A stretch of 64,000 bases of DNA, from positions 286,637 to 350,636 of the forward strand of contig JAJQDI010000015.1 in assembly GCA_021202275.1 (NCBI GenBank), written 5' to 3'. Under the pieces are notes generated by a model, which had not been told where the DNA came from, ran no database searches, and saw only the letters and a program-made list of their open reading frames with translations. Both the position numbers and the translations under genes were made by a program. Source of the stretch: Bacteroides sp. Lineage in GTDB: Bacteria > Bacteroidota > Bacteroidia > Bacteroidales > Bacteroidaceae. Of this stretch, positions 26,238-36,105 are shown piece by piece; within the stretch, counting starts at the first letter, position 1; every line of letters begins with the position of its first letter.

Positions 26238-27407
26238 ATGAGCAATCAGCGATACATGATGAGAGGCGTCAGCGCATCCAAAGAAGATGTACACAACGCG
26301 ATCCGCAACATAGATAAAGGACTTTTCCCTCAGGCGTTCTGTAAAATCATTCCGGACATCCTGGGAGGCGATCCCGACTACTGCAACATCATGCACGCCG
26401 ACGGAGCAGGCACCAAGTCTTCCTTAGCCTATATGTATTGGAAAGAGACAGGCGATCTGAGTGTCTGGAAAGGCATTGCACAGGATGCGCTCATCATGAA
26501 CATAGACGATCTCATCTGTGTAGGCGCGGTGGACAATATTTTGGTATCTTCGACCATCGGGCGCAACAAGCTGCTGATCCCGGGAGAAGTGATCTCGGCC
26601 ATTATCAACGGCACCGACGAACTGCTCACCGAATTACGGGAAATGGGTATCGGTGTATATGCTACCGGCGGAGAGACTGCCGATGTGGGCGATCTGGTAC
26701 GTACCATCATCGTAGACAGTACGGTGACCTGCCGCATGAAGCGCAGCGAAGTAATAGACAATGCCAACATACGCCCCGGGAATGTGATCGTGGGGCTTGC
26801 TTCGTACGGACAGGCGACCTATGAGAAAGAATACAACGGAGGCATGGGTAGCAACGGACTCACATCGGCCCGCCACGACGTATTCGCACACGATCTGGCA
26901 GAGAAGTATCCGGAGAGTTACGATGCTGCTGTGCCCGGAGAGCTGATCTATTCCGGTGGATTGCAACTAACCGATCCGGTAGAGGGGTCTCCCTTAGACG
27001 CGGGAAAACTTGTACTCTCTCCTACACGTACCTACGCACCGGTAGTAAAAAAGATCTTAGATGCGCTGCGCCCTCAGATCAACGGTATGGTACACTGTTC
27101 GGGAGGTGCACAGACCAAAGTACTGCATTTTATCGGCGACGGCATACGGGTAGTGAAAGACAACCTGTTTCCCGTACCTCCTCTGTTCCGCACCATTCAG
27201 GAACAAAGCGGGACCGATTGGTCGGAAATGTACAAGGTATTCAACATGGGACACCGCATGGAGATCTATCTCTCTCCCGAGCACGCGCAGGAGGTCATGG
27301 AGATCTCGCGATCTTTCGGCATCGACGCACAGATCGTGGGTCGCGTAGAACAAAGCGATCGGAAAGAGGTGGTGATCCGCAGTGAGTTCGGAGAGTTTAT
27401 TTACTGA
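26238..27407 (+). CDS. purM: Phosphoribosylformylglycinamidine cyclo-ligase (AIR synthase)
   Basis: A 389-residue ATP-dependent enzyme for the fifth step of purine synthesis. PurM-fold landmarks: MHADGAGTKSSLAYMYWKETGD, GIAQDALIMNIDDLICVGAVDNILVSSTI, GVYATGGETADVGDLVRT, VIVGLASYGQATYE and the C-terminal MVHCSGGAQTKVLHFI, FNMGHRMEIYL. It is slightly longer and more divergent than the E. coli enzyme, as usual in Bacteroidota. It leads a run with prfA (5-nt gap) and pyrF. Confidence 0.93.
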   Translation: MSNQRYMMRGVSASKEDVHNAIRNIDKGLFPQAFCKIIPDILGGDPDYCNIMHADGAGTKSSLAYMYWKETGDLSVWKGIAQDALIMNIDDLICVGAVDNILVSSTIGRNKLLIPGEVISAIINGTDELLTELREMGIGVYATGGETADVGDLVRTIIVDSTVTCRMKRSEVIDNANIRPGNVIVGLASYGQATYEKEYNGGMGSNGLTSARHDVFAHDLAEKYPESYDAAVPGELIYSGGLQLTDPVEGSPLDAGKLVLSPTRTYAPVVKKILDALRPQINGMVHCSGGAQTKVLHFIGDGIRVVKDNLFPVPPLFRTIQEQSGTDWSEMYKVFNMGHRMEIYLSPEHAQEVMEISRSFGIDAQIVGRVEQSDRKEVVIRSEFGEFIY

Positions 27408-27412
27408 TCTGT

Positions 27413-28525
27413 ATGGCTGACAACAACAATATATTAGACAAACTGGAAGGGCTGATCAGCCGGTTCGAAGAGGTATCTACCCTCATTACCGATCCTGCGG
27501 TCATCGCCGACCAGAAGCGTTATGTAAAGCTTACGAAAGAATACAAAGAGCTGGACGACATCCGCAAAGCACGTGAAGAGTATCTTCGTATGCTTTCAGG
27601 GATAGAAGAAGCAAAGGAAATTCTCTCTACCGAGACAGATCCCGAACTGAAAGAGATGGCCCGGGAAGAGCTGGATCTGTGCCAGCGTCGGCTGCCCGAA
27701 CTGGAAGAGGAGATCAAACTGCTGCTGATACCGGCAGATCCGCAAGACAGCAAAAATGCCATCGTGGAGATCCGGGCAGGGACCGGAGGCGACGAAGCAG
27801 CGATCTTTGCCGGAGACCTGTTCCGTATGTACATAAAGTATTGTGAATCCAAAGGATGGTCTACAGAGGTGACCAGCAGCAACGAAGGAACTTCGGGAGG
27901 TTTCAAAGAAATCGTTTTCACTGTGACAGGAGACAATGTATACGGCACGCTTAAGTATGAATCCGGAGTACACCGGGTACAACGGGTACCTGCCACGGAG
28001 ACTCAGGGTCGCGTACATACATCGGCCGCCTCGGTAGCTGTGTTGCCCGAAGCGGAAGAGTTCGAAGTGACGATCAATCCGGCCAATATCTCCTGGGACC
28101 TGTTCCGGTCGGGAGGTGCCGGAGGACAGAATGTGAACAAGGTAGAAACCGGTGTGCGCCTGCGCTATAAATACAAAGATCCGGAAACCGGAGAGGAGAA
28201 AGAGATCCTGATCGAGAATACGGAATCCCGCTCGCAGCTGACAAACCGCGAAAACGCTATGCGTCTGCTCCGTTCCAGGATCTACAACGCGGAACATCAG
28301 AAATACATAGATGAAATAGCAGCCCATCGCAAAACGATGGTCTCTACCGGTGACCGCTCTGCCAAGATACGCACTTACAACTATCCGCAAGGCCGCATCA
28401 CAGACCACCGGATCAACTATACCATACATGCTCTCGCTTCTTTCATGGAAGGCGACATACAGGATTGCATCGATCATCTGATCATTGCGGAGAACGCGGA
28501 ACGCATGAAAGAGAGTGAATTATAA
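27413..28525 (+). CDS. prfA: Peptide chain release factor 1
   Basis: A 370-residue class I release factor that reads UAA and UAG. The catalytic GGQ is at residues 237-239 and the codon-reading P193-A-T195 motif matches RF1 rather than RF2. The N-terminal helical domain (1-100) and the C-terminal [32 protein letters not shown] stretch are standard. The start lies 5 nt after purM, so expression is coupled. No programmed frameshift signal was seen. Confidence 0.97.
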   Translation: MADNNNILDKLEGLISRFEEVSTLITDPAVIADQKRYVKLTKEYKELDDIRKAREEYLRMLSGIEEAKEILSTETDPELKEMAREELDLCQRRLPELEEEIKLLLIPADPQDSKNAIVEIRAGTGGDEAAIFAGDLFRMYIKYCESKGWSTEVTSSNEGTSGGFKEIVFTVTGDNVYGTLKYESGVHRVQRVPATETQGRVHTSAASVAVLPEAEEFEVTINPANISWDLFRSGGAGGQNVNKVETGVRLRYKYKDPETGEEKEILIENTESRSQLTNRENAMRLLRSRIYNAEHQKYIDEIAAHRKTMVSTGDRSAKIRTYNYPQGRITDHRINYTIHALASFMEGDIQDCIDHLIIAENAERMKESEL

Positions 28526-28544
28526 TCCGAAAAATTATAACCCC

Positions 28545-29372
28545 ATGAACAAACAACAACTTATTGAAAATATAAAGCGGAAACGCTCTTTTCTGTGTGT
28601 AGGTCTGGATACAGACATCAAAAAGATACCCGTACACCTGCTGACAGAGGAAGATCCGATATTTGCCTTCAACAAAGCGATCATCGACGCGACAGCCGAT
28701 CTGTGTATTGCCTACAAGCCCAATCTGGCCTTTTACGAAAGCCTGGGTGTAAAAGGGTGGATCGCTTTTGAGAAAACAGTAAAATACCTGCGTGAGGTCT
28801 ATCCCGATCAGTTCATCATTGCCGACGCCAAACGGGGGGATATCGGAAACACGAGCGAGATGTATGCCCGCTCTTTCTTCGACGAACTGGATATCGATTC
28901 GGTGACCGTAGCACCGTATATGGGTGAAGACAGTGTGAAACCTTTCCTGATCTATCCGGATAAGTGGGTGATCCTGCTGGCTCTTACCTCCAACAAAGGA
29001 TCTCAGGATTTTCAGCTGACCGCGGATGCCAACGGTGAACGGCTTTTTGAGAAAGTACTGCGCAAATCTCAGGAATGGGCCGATGACCAGCAGATGATGT
29101 ACGTTGTGGGTGCTACCCAAGGGCAGGCCTTTGAAGAGATACGTCGCATCGTACCCGATCATTTCCTGCTGGTACCTGGTGTAGGTGCTCAGGGAGGCTC
29201 TCTGGCAGAAGTATGTAAGTACGGAATGAACCCCAGCTGTGGTCTGATCGTTAATTCTTCACGTGCCATCCTGTACGCCGATAACAGCGAACGTTTTTCC
29301 GAAGCAGCCCGGGAGGAGGCGGCAAACGTGCAACAGGAAATGGAGCAGGAACTAAAGAGATTTACGATTTGA
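28545..29372 (+). CDS. pyrF: Orotidine 5'-phosphate decarboxylase
   Basis: A 275-residue enzyme (the longer type 2 form) that makes UMP from OMP. Active-site landmarks: [24 protein letters not shown] and the signature [15 protein letters not shown] with its Lys and Asp residues; [12 protein letters not shown] binds phosphate. The start at 28545 is 19 nt after prfA; an earlier in-frame ATG at 28515 would overlap prfA and add residues outside the family. The last residues (…RFTI) and the TGA are encoded by the left arm of palindromic element copy F, so the native C-terminus was probably trimmed or extended when the element arrived. Confidence 0.94.
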   Translation: MNKQQLIENIKRKRSFLCVGLDTDIKKIPVHLLTEEDPIFAFNKAIIDATADLCIAYKPNLAFYESLGVKGWIAFEKTVKYLREVYPDQFIIADAKRGDIGNTSEMYARSFFDELDIDSVTVAPYMGEDSVKPFLIYPDKWVILLALTSNKGSQDFQLTADANGERLFEKVLRKSQEWADDQQMMYVVGATQGQAFEEIRRIVPDHFLLVPGVGAQGGSLAEVCKYGMNPSCGLIVNSSRAILYADNSERFSEAAREEAANVQQEMEQELKRFTI

Positions 29373-29549
29373 TGATTTACTATTTACGATTGGAGTCATA
29401 CTATTATACTCTCTATAGAGCTGATCTGTAAATCTGAGAAATGAAAGAGGTAGTATTTTCGTAAAATAAGAACCACGATCTTGCTTCTGGCATCATACAT
29501 AACATCATGTAATTTAAATCGTACATCGTAAATCAGTAAATCGTAAATA
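29359..29549 (+). repeat. Palindromic AT-rich element, copy F
   Basis: Left arm from 29359 (GATTTACGATTTGATGATTT) and right arm ending at about 29549 (TAAATCGTACATCGTAAATCAGTAAATCGTAAAT) are imperfect inverted copies around about 120 bp of unique sequence. The left arm provides the pyrF stop codon. The right arm runs into TATATTTG, a good -7 promoter element, directly before the HD gene. Confidence 0.7.
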
Positions 29550-29557
29550 TATTTGTT

Positions 29558-30790
29558 TTGCAGGAAATAAAGATCATCAGCGATCCGGTATTCGGATTCA
29601 TCAACATCCCCAGGGGATTGCTTTATGACATCGTAAAGCACCCCCTGTTCCAGCGTCTCAACCGCATCCGCCAGGTAGGACTCTCTTCGGTGGTTTATCC
29701 CGGTGCGCAACACACGCGTTTTCAGCACTCGCTGGGCGCGTTCTATCTGATGAGTGAGGCCATTGCCTCGCTGCGTTCCAAAGGACATTTTATTTTCGAC
29801 AGCGAAGCCGAAGCCGTGAAGGCAGCTATCCTGCTGCACGATGTGGGACACGGTCCTTTCTCACATGTACTGGAAGATACGCTGGTGAAAGGAGTCTCTC
29901 ACGAAGAGATCTCACTGATGCTGATGGAACGTATCAACGAAGAGAACAACGGTTGTCTCAACTTAGCCATCCGCATTTTCAAAGACGAATACCACAAACG
30001 GTTCCTTCATCAGCTGGTCAGCGGACAGTTGGATATGGACCGGCTCGACTACCTGCGGCGCGACAGTTTCTATACCGGGGTCACAGAAGGTAACATCGGT
30101 TCGGCACGCATCATCAAGATGCTCAATGTCAAAGACGATCATCTGGTGGTAGATGCCAAAGGGATCTATTCCATAGAGAACTTCCTTACAGCACGCCGGC
30201 TGATGTATTGGCAGGTGTATCTGCACAGAACATCGGTAGGGTATGAAGAGATGCTTACCAGTGCCCTCCGCAGAGCCAAAGAGCTGGCCTGCCGCAACGA
30301 AGAGTTGTTTGCCTCTCCGGCACTTGCTTTCTTTCTTTACAACAACATCGGCAAAGAAGAATTCATGAATGATCCACGTTGTCTGGATCACTTTATTTGT
30401 CTGGACGATAACGATATCTGGACCTCCCTGAAGGTCTGGAGCCATCACCCGGACAAAGTCCTCTCTACCCTGAGCCAGGGAATGATAGACCGCCGTCTTT
30501 TCCGGGTGGAGATCCACAACGAACCGATTTGTGAAGAAAGAAAAAAAGAACTACTTTTGCAGACCAGTACCGAATTGGGCATTTCTCTTTCCGAAGCGAA
30601 CTATTTTGTTTCTACCCCCCGCATCGAAAAGAACATGTATGATCCCGCAGACGACAGCATCGAGATCCTCTATGGAGACGGCACTACCAAAAATATTGCC
30701 GAAGCATCTGACATGTTCAACATCTCACTGCTATCCAGAATGATAAAAAAATACTATATCTGTTACTATCGTTTGCAGGATAAAACATAA
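29558..30790 (+). CDS. HD domain phosphohydrolase (dNTPase-like)
   Basis: A 410-residue HD-superfamily protein related to dGTP triphosphohydrolases/SAMHD1-like enzymes. The metal-binding residues are in HTRFQHSLGAFYL and LLHDVGHGPFSHVLE, with a later Asp in GQLDMDRLDYLRRDSFYTGV. The family starts a few residues before KIISDPVFGFI. The only possible start is TTG at 29558, since an in-frame TAA lies at 29537-29539 and no ATG or GTG intervenes. A TATATTTG promoter element ends 3 nt before that TTG, so the mRNA may be nearly leaderless. It heads the lipid A/miaA run. Confidence 0.9.
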   Translation: MQEIKIISDPVFGFINIPRGLLYDIVKHPLFQRLNRIRQVGLSSVVYPGAQHTRFQHSLGAFYLMSEAIASLRSKGHFIFDSEAEAVKAAILLHDVGHGPFSHVLEDTLVKGVSHEEISLMLMERINEENNGCLNLAIRIFKDEYHKRFLHQLVSGQLDMDRLDYLRRDSFYTGVTEGNIGSARIIKMLNVKDDHLVVDAKGIYSIENFLTARRLMYWQVYLHRTSVGYEEMLTSALRRAKELACRNEELFASPALAFFLYNNIGKEEFMNDPRCLDHFICLDDNDIWTSLKVWSHHPDKVLSTLSQGMIDRRLFRVEIHNEPICEERKKELLLQTSTELGISLSEANYFVSTPRIEKNMYDPADDSIEILYGDGTTKNIAEASDMFNISLLSRMIKKYYICYYRLQDKT

Positions 30791-31121
30791 AATATTCATT
30801 TAAGTATAAGGATATTTGAAAAAAAAGTCCGTTATTTGCGTTCTGATAGAGATTTACAGCAAAACGTAAATTTCACCACAGAAGAAGTAACCGTAGGTCT
30901 TTGCGATTTCTTCTCTGAAAATATGTGACAATAAAAGATCCGGAACCTGTTTTTCGATCGGAAAAAGAGGTATATAGCCTGACGACTGGCACTACACCGG
31001 AAAAGAGATAAAATAAAACGATCATACACAGAGGGATGCCGATAAACAAATAAAAGTCTGGTATATCTTGCAAAAAAGATCTATGCGGCATCCGGAAAAA
31101 CATTATAATAAAAACTTGTAC
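30791..31121 (+). other. Gap before lpxD, nothing recognised
   Basis: About 330 bp of AT-rich sequence with no gene-like frame, no strong hairpin and no clear TAnnTTTG. lpxD may be read from the HD gene promoter or from an unrecognised one here. Confidence 0.5.
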
Positions 31122-32165
31122 ATGGAGTTTTCGGCCAAACAAATAGCGACATTCATCCAGGGAGAGATCATCGGAGATGAAAATGCGACCGTTCATACTT
31201 TTGCCAAGATCGAAGAGGGAACACCGGGCGCGATCTCTTTTCTGTCCAACCCCAAATATACCCCCCATATCTACAAAACCCAGTCCAGTATTATACTGGT
31301 GAACAGGGACTTCACTCCCGAACAGGAGATCAGTGCCACACTGATCCGGGTAGACAATGCCTACGAAAGCCTTGCCCGGTTGCTGACGCTCTATGAAATG
31401 AGTAAACCCAAAAAACATGGTATCGATCCGCTGGCTTCTGTTTCTGCTACCGCGCAGATCGGTGAAAATGTATATGTAGGACCTTTCGCCGTGATCGGAG
31501 ACAACGCTGTGATCGGAAACAATTGTATGATCCATTCCCATGTGTGTGTGGGCGACCGGGTGAAAATGGGCAACGGGTGCATCTGCTATCCACACGTAAC
31601 CATTTATGACGAATGCCGGATCGGCAACGAATGTATCCTGCATTCCGGTGCCGTGATCGGAGCCGACGGGTTCGGATTTGCTCCTACCAAACAGGGATAC
31701 CAGAAGATACCCCAGGTCGGGATCGTGATCCTGGAAGATAAAGTGGAAATTGGTGCCAACACCTGTGTAGACCGCGCGACGATGGGAGCCACGATCATAC
31801 GTACGGGAGTAAAATTAGACAATCTGATCCAGATCGCTCACAACGATGAAATCGGAGCACATACGGTGATGGCCGCGCAAGTAGGTATCGCAGGCTCTAC
31901 CAAAGTAGGCGAATGGTGCCGTTTCGGCGGACAGGTAGGTCTGGCCGGACACATCAAAGTCGGCGACCGCACGGAAGTGGTGGCGCAATCGGGTATATCC
32001 AGTAATGTAAAGCCCGACAGCCAGATCATGGGTGCTCCCGCATTCGATGCCAAACAAGCGTTCCGGGCCGCGATTGCTCATAAGCGATTGCCGGAAATGG
32101 CCGCGGAACTGAGCGCGCTGCGCAAAGAGATGAACGAACTGAAACAACAACTTTTAAATAAATAA
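31122..32165 (+). CDS. lpxD: UDP-3-O-(3-hydroxyacyl)glucosamine N-acyltransferase LpxD
   Basis: A 347-residue acyltransferase adding the N-linked acyl chain in lipid A synthesis. It has an N-terminal UDP-binding domain (residues 1-100), then a left-handed beta-helix of hexapeptide repeats ([23 protein letters not shown] and on). The catalytic His lies in [25 protein letters not shown], and a C-terminal helix ([23 protein letters not shown]) completes the trimer. The ATG at 31122 gives the family N-terminus [12 protein letters not shown]. It is followed by lpxC-fabZ after 10 nt. Confidence 0.95.
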   Translation: MEFSAKQIATFIQGEIIGDENATVHTFAKIEEGTPGAISFLSNPKYTPHIYKTQSSIILVNRDFTPEQEISATLIRVDNAYESLARLLTLYEMSKPKKHGIDPLASVSATAQIGENVYVGPFAVIGDNAVIGNNCMIHSHVCVGDRVKMGNGCICYPHVTIYDECRIGNECILHSGAVIGADGFGFAPTKQGYQKIPQVGIVILEDKVEIGANTCVDRATMGATIIRTGVKLDNLIQIAHNDEIGAHTVMAAQVGIAGSTKVGEWCRFGGQVGLAGHIKVGDRTEVVAQSGISSNVKPDSQIMGAPAFDAKQAFRAAIAHKRLPEMAAELSALRKEMNELKQQLLNK

Positions 32166-32175
32166 CAAATAGCCA

Positions 32176-33561
32176 ATGTTGAAACAAAAGACCCTGAAAG
32201 AGAGCTTCTCCCTGAGCGGAAAAGGACTTCATACCGGGCTCGACCTGACTATTACTTTCAACCCTGCCCCGGATAATCACGGATATAAAATACAGCGCAC
32301 AGACCTGGAAGGACAACCCGTTATCGACGCGGTTGCCGACAATGTAGTAGAAACCACACGGGGCACCGTATTGTCGAAGAACAACGCGCGTGTAAGTACG
32401 GTAGAACATGCTATGGCTGCTCTGTACGCGTTGGGTATAGACAACTGTCTGATACAGGTAAACGGTCCTGAATTCCCTATTCTGGATGGCAGTGCGAAAT
32501 ACTATGTCGAAGAGATTGAGAGGGTAGGCACTGTGGAGCAAAGCGCAGTGAAAGACTTCTATATCATCAAATCCAAGATAGAGTTCCGTGACGATAAGAC
32601 CGGCTCCTCCATCATTGTATTACCGGATGAGAATTTCAGCCTGAACGTACTGGTTTCTTACGACTCCCAGATCATTCCCAATCAATTTGCCACGCTGGAA
32701 AATATGGCGGATTTTGCTACGGAGATCGCAGACAGCCGTACATTCGTTTTCGTACGTGAGATCGAGCCCCTGTTGCAGGCTGGCCTGATCAAAGGAGGAG
32801 ACCTGGACAACGCGATCGTTATCTACGAGCGCAAAATGTCTCAGGAAAACTACGATAAACTGGCCGATGTGATGGGAGTACCCCATATGGACGCGGAGCA
32901 ATTGGGATATATTAACCACAAGCCCCTGGTGTGGCCCAACGAATGTGCCCGTCACAAGTTATTGGATGTGATCGGCGATCTGGCCCTTATCGGCAAGCCG
33001 ATCAAAGGAAGGATCATCGCTACCCGTCCGGGACATACGATCAATAATAAGTTTGCCCGTCAGATGCGTAAGGAGATCAGGCAACACGAAGTTCAGGCAC
33101 CTGTCTACGACAGCACACGCGAACCGGTGATGGACGTCAACCGCATCCGGGAACTACTCCCCCACCGCTATCCGTTCCAGCTGGTAGATAAGGTGATCGA
33201 GATTGGTGCGAATTACATTGTAGGGATCAAGAATGTAACCAGCAACGAACCTTTCTTTCAGGGACACTTTCCTCAGGAACCAGTGATGCCGGGTGTACTT
33301 CAGATAGAGACCATGGCACAGATCGGCGGACTGTTGGTATTGAATTCCGTAGACGAGCCCGAACGCTATTCTACCTACTTCATGAAAATAGATGGAGTAA
33401 AATTCCGTCAGAAAGTAGTACCCGGAGACACGCTTGTCTTCCGCGTTGAATTGCTCGCACCGATCCGCCGGGGTATATCTACCATGAAAGGATATGTCTT
33501 TGTCGGAGAGAAAGTAGTCTGCGAAGCAGAATTTATGGCACAAATTGTAAAAAACAAATAA
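32176..33561 (+). CDS. lpxC-fabZ: Fused LpxC deacetylase / FabZ dehydratase
   Basis: A 461-residue two-domain protein typical of Bacteroidota. LpxC (about 1-305) is the committed zinc deacetylase of lipid A synthesis: SGKGLHTG, VSTVEHAMAALYALG (zinc His), FPILDGSA, and HKLLDVIGDLALIG plus RPGHTINN (zinc His/Asp and catalytic His). FabZ (about 315-461) is the 3-hydroxyacyl-ACP dehydratase: LLPHRYPFQLVDKV with the catalytic His and FFQGHFPQEPVMPGVLQIETMAQ with GHFP. The fusion joins the two competing uses of 3-hydroxyacyl-ACP. It sits between lpxD and lpxA with 6-10 nt gaps. Confidence 0.96.
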   Translation: MLKQKTLKESFSLSGKGLHTGLDLTITFNPAPDNHGYKIQRTDLEGQPVIDAVADNVVETTRGTVLSKNNARVSTVEHAMAALYALGIDNCLIQVNGPEFPILDGSAKYYVEEIERVGTVEQSAVKDFYIIKSKIEFRDDKTGSSIIVLPDENFSLNVLVSYDSQIIPNQFATLENMADFATEIADSRTFVFVREIEPLLQAGLIKGGDLDNAIVIYERKMSQENYDKLADVMGVPHMDAEQLGYINHKPLVWPNECARHKLLDVIGDLALIGKPIKGRIIATRPGHTINNKFARQMRKEIRQHEVQAPVYDSTREPVMDVNRIRELLPHRYPFQLVDKVIEIGANYIVGIKNVTSNEPFFQGHFPQEPVMPGVLQIETMAQIGGLLVLNSVDEPERYSTYFMKIDGVKFRQKVVPGDTLVFRVELLAPIRRGISTMKGYVFVGEKVVCEAEFMAQIVKNK

Positions 33562-33567
33562 ACACAG

Positions 33568-34335
33568 ATGATCAGTCCTTTAGCATATATTCATCCCGAA
33601 GCAGTGATCGGAAAGAATGTGGAGGTAGCACCTTTTGTCTTTATCGACAAGAATGTGGTGATCGGTGACAACAACACCATCATGCCCAATGCCACCATCC
33701 TGCCGGGTTCACGCGTCGGCAACAACAATACCATTTTCCCCGGAGCAGTCATAGGAGCCATTCCTCAGGACCTCAAATTCAACGGAGAAGAAACTACTGC
33801 GGAGATCGGCGACAACAATACGATCCGTGAAAATGTAACCATCAACCGGGGTACAGCCGCCAAGGGAAAGACCGTAGTAGGCAACAACAACCTGCTGATG
33901 GAGGGTGTGCATGTGGCACATGACGCCATTATCGGTAACGGATGTATCATTGGCAATGCCACCAAAATGGCAGGTGAGATCATTATTGATGACAACGCGA
34001 TCGTCAGCGGAGCGGTACTGATGCACCAGTTCTGCCGGGTAGGCGGTTACGTAATGATCCAGGGAGGTTGTCGTTTCAGTAAAGACATTCCTCCGTATAT
34101 CATCGCAGGCCGGGAACCGATTGCTTACAGTGGCATCAATATCATCGGAATGCGTCGCAGAGGCTTTCCCAACGAGACCATCCAGAATATCCACAATGCC
34201 TATCGTATCATCTATCAGAGCGGTCTTAACAATACAGATGCCCTGCAGAGAGTAGAAGAAGAAATCCCGATGAGCCCGGAGATTGAATATATTATCCGGT
34301 TTATCCGCGAATCAGAACGGGGTATCATCAAATGA
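33568..34335 (+). CDS. lpxA: UDP-N-acetylglucosamine O-acyltransferase LpxA
   Basis: A 255-residue trimeric beta-helix acyltransferase for the first step of lipid A synthesis. Hexapeptide repeats run from about residue 5 to 190 (AVIGKNVEVAPFVFIDKNVVIGDNN and on). The catalytic His is in GVHVAHDAIIGNGC, and the family C-terminal helix follows GINIIGMRRRGFPNETIQNIHNAYRIIYQSGLN. It starts 6 nt after lpxC-fabZ. A branched hairpin lies 20 nt after its stop. Confidence 0.96.
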   Translation: MISPLAYIHPEAVIGKNVEVAPFVFIDKNVVIGDNNTIMPNATILPGSRVGNNNTIFPGAVIGAIPQDLKFNGEETTAEIGDNNTIRENVTINRGTAAKGKTVVGNNNLLMEGVHVAHDAIIGNGCIIGNATKMAGEIIIDDNAIVSGAVLMHQFCRVGGYVMIQGGCRFSKDIPPYIIAGREPIAYSGINIIGMRRRGFPNETIQNIHNAYRIIYQSGLNNTDALQRVEEEIPMSPEIEYIIRFIRESERGIIK

Positions 34336-34354
34336 TATAATTTCTTAGTTACAG

Positions 34355-34466
34355 ATCGACGATTTGTGATGTATGTCCGGCAAGAGACAGGTACCTCTAC
34401 AAAGGGTTCTGTCTGCTGCTTCCCCAAAGGGAAACCCGGACAAACATCCCGGATCGTCGATTTTTT
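34355..34466 (+). other. Branched RNA structure after lpxA (terminator or structured RNA)
   Basis: Nested pairing can be drawn by eye. ATCGACGA (34355-34362) pairs with TCGTCGAT (34454-34461). GATGTATGTCCGG (34368-34380) pairs with CCGGACAAACATC (34436-34448) with one mismatch. Inside are two smaller hairpins, AGACAG/CTGTCT and TTCCC-CAAA-GGGAA. A T6 run follows at 34461-34466. It could be the terminator of the lpx genes, a leader for the gene at 34590 or a small structured RNA. It is more complex than a plain terminator. Confidence 0.45.
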
Positions 34467-34589
34467 ATATCCTTAACCTAAAAAACAGTATTCCGAAAAC
34501 ATTCCGCAGGATTCATCCGTTGTTTCCAACAGTCATTGTTGTAACAGAGTTGTTTTTTTATTATTTTTACGCCATTAAACAATACAAAT

Positions 34590-35141
34590 ATGATATACAG
34601 ATTTACGATCATTTCTGATGAGGTGGATGATTTCATCAGAGAGATACAGATTGACCCGGAAGCTACTTTCTTTGAGTTGCACGAGGCTCTCCTGGATTCG
34701 GTACAATATACCAAAGACCAGATGACCTCTTTTTTTATCTGCGATGAAGATTGGGAAAAGGAGAAAGAAGTGACCCTGGAAGAGATGGACGACAACCCGG
34801 AGATCGACAGCTGGGTCATGAGCGGGACAAAACTCAACGAACTCATTGAAGATGAGAAACAGAAGCTACTGTATGTATTTGACTACCTGACCGAACGCTG
34901 CTTCTTCCTGGAACTCTCGGAGATCATTACAGGCAAAGAGATCAGACAGGCTACCTGTACACGCAAAGAGGGAGATCCTCCGAAACAAACTGTAGACTTT
35001 GAAGAGATCACAGCGGCCAACGGCAGCCTGGACCTGGATGAGAACTTCTATGGCGATCAGGAATTTGATCTGGAAGATTTCGACGCGGAAGGGTTTGATA
35101 TAAACGCGGGAGCCGACACCGGATCTCCGTTTGAGGAATAA
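34590..35141 (+). CDS. pRiA4b ORF-3 / IS1096 passenger TnpR-like domain protein
   Basis: A 183-residue acidic protein. The N-terminal part, [38 protein letters not shown] and [21 protein letters not shown], fits the small alpha/beta domain named after plasmid pRiA4b ORF-3 and the IS1096 passenger protein. Despite the name there is no transposase motif. The C-terminal 60 residues are strongly acidic. This type of gene is common in Bacteroidota chromosomes, so it is not by itself evidence of a mobile element. Its end overlaps a possible miaA start by 11 nt. Function unknown. Confidence 0.8.
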   Translation: MIYRFTIISDEVDDFIREIQIDPEATFFELHEALLDSVQYTKDQMTSFFICDEDWEKEKEVTLEEMDDNPEIDSWVMSGTKLNELIEDEKQKLLYVFDYLTERCFFLELSEIITGKEIRQATCTRKEGDPPKQTVDFEEITAANGSLDLDENFYGDQEFDLEDFDAEGFDINAGADTGSPFEE

Positions 35142-36069
35142 ACAGTTCACCCTGTCTTCCTTGTCCGTTTCAGAAAAAATACTCCTTGTACTGATCGGCC
35201 CCACAGGAGTGGGAAAGACAGATCTGAGTCTGCAGATCGCGAAGCGCTACCAAACCAGCATCGTATCGGCAGACTCACGTCAATTATATGCTCCACTGAA
35301 AATTGGTACGGCAGCTCCTACTGCCGAACAGCTCCGGCAGGTACCTCACCATTTCGTGGGTACGCTGCAATTGACAGACTATTACAGTGCCGCCCAATAC
35401 GAAACCGAAGTGATGCAGTTGCTTGGAAAACTCTTTCAGCAGAAAGAGGTGGTAGTACTCACCGGAGGGTCTATGATGTATGTAGATGCGATCTGCAAAG
35501 GGATCGATGATATACCTACTGTAGATCGGGAGACCCGGGAAATGATGCTGCACAAATACGAGACAGAGGGTCTGGAACAGTTAGTAGCCGAACTTCGCCT
35601 GCTCGACCCGGAGTATTACCGGATCGTGGATCTCAAAAATCCCAAACGGGTGATCCATGCCCTGGAAATATGTTACATGACCGGAAAAAGCTATACCTCT
35701 TTCCGTAAACAACAACCTAAAAAACGCCCTTTCCGTATCATTAAGATCGGACTGACACGCGACCGGGAGGAATTATATGACCGTATCAACCGACGTGTAG
35801 ATATCATGATGGAAGAGGGGTTGCTGGAAGAAGCCACAGCAGTCTATCCCTACCGCCACCTGAACTCCCTGAATACCGTAGGATACAAAGAACTGTTCAA
35901 TTATATGGACGGTGTATGGGAACTGGACTTTGCTATAGAGAAGATCAAACAAAACTCCCGGATCTATTCCCGCAAGCAAATAACCTGGTTCAAACGTGAC
36001 CAGGACATACAGTGGTTCCATCCGGATCAATTCGCAGAAATTGAATCCTATCTGGAAAGTAAGCTATAA
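35131..36069 (+). CDS. miaA: tRNA dimethylallyltransferase MiaA
   Basis: An enzyme of about 302-312 residues that puts a dimethylallyl group on A37 of tRNAs reading UNN codons. The P-loop [11 protein letters not shown] is near the N-terminus. [39 protein letters not shown] and [14 protein letters not shown] follow, and [15 protein letters not shown] ends it. No ATG precedes the P-loop in frame. TTG at 35131 overlaps the preceding gene; TTG at 35161 gives a more family-like N-terminus and is at least as likely. The function is secure. Confidence 0.93.
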   Translation: MRNKQFTLSSLSVSEKILLVLIGPTGVGKTDLSLQIAKRYQTSIVSADSRQLYAPLKIGTAAPTAEQLRQVPHHFVGTLQLTDYYSAAQYETEVMQLLGKLFQQKEVVVLTGGSMMYVDAICKGIDDIPTVDRETREMMLHKYETEGLEQLVAELRLLDPEYYRIVDLKNPKRVIHALEICYMTGKSYTSFRKQQPKKRPFRIIKIGLTRDREELYDRINRRVDIMMEEGLLEEATAVYPYRHLNSLNTVGYKELFNYMDGVWELDFAIEKIKQNSRIYSRKQITWFKRDQDIQWFHPDQFAEIESYLESKL

Positions 36070-36105
36070 CTTTGCCCCAATCACCTATCTGTAGAGACTC
36101 AAAGA

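Noticed and set aside
34590-35141. Remnant of an insertion sequence (IS1096 passenger-like name)
   Set aside because: No inverted ends, transposase or target duplication; this domain is common in ordinary chromosomes.
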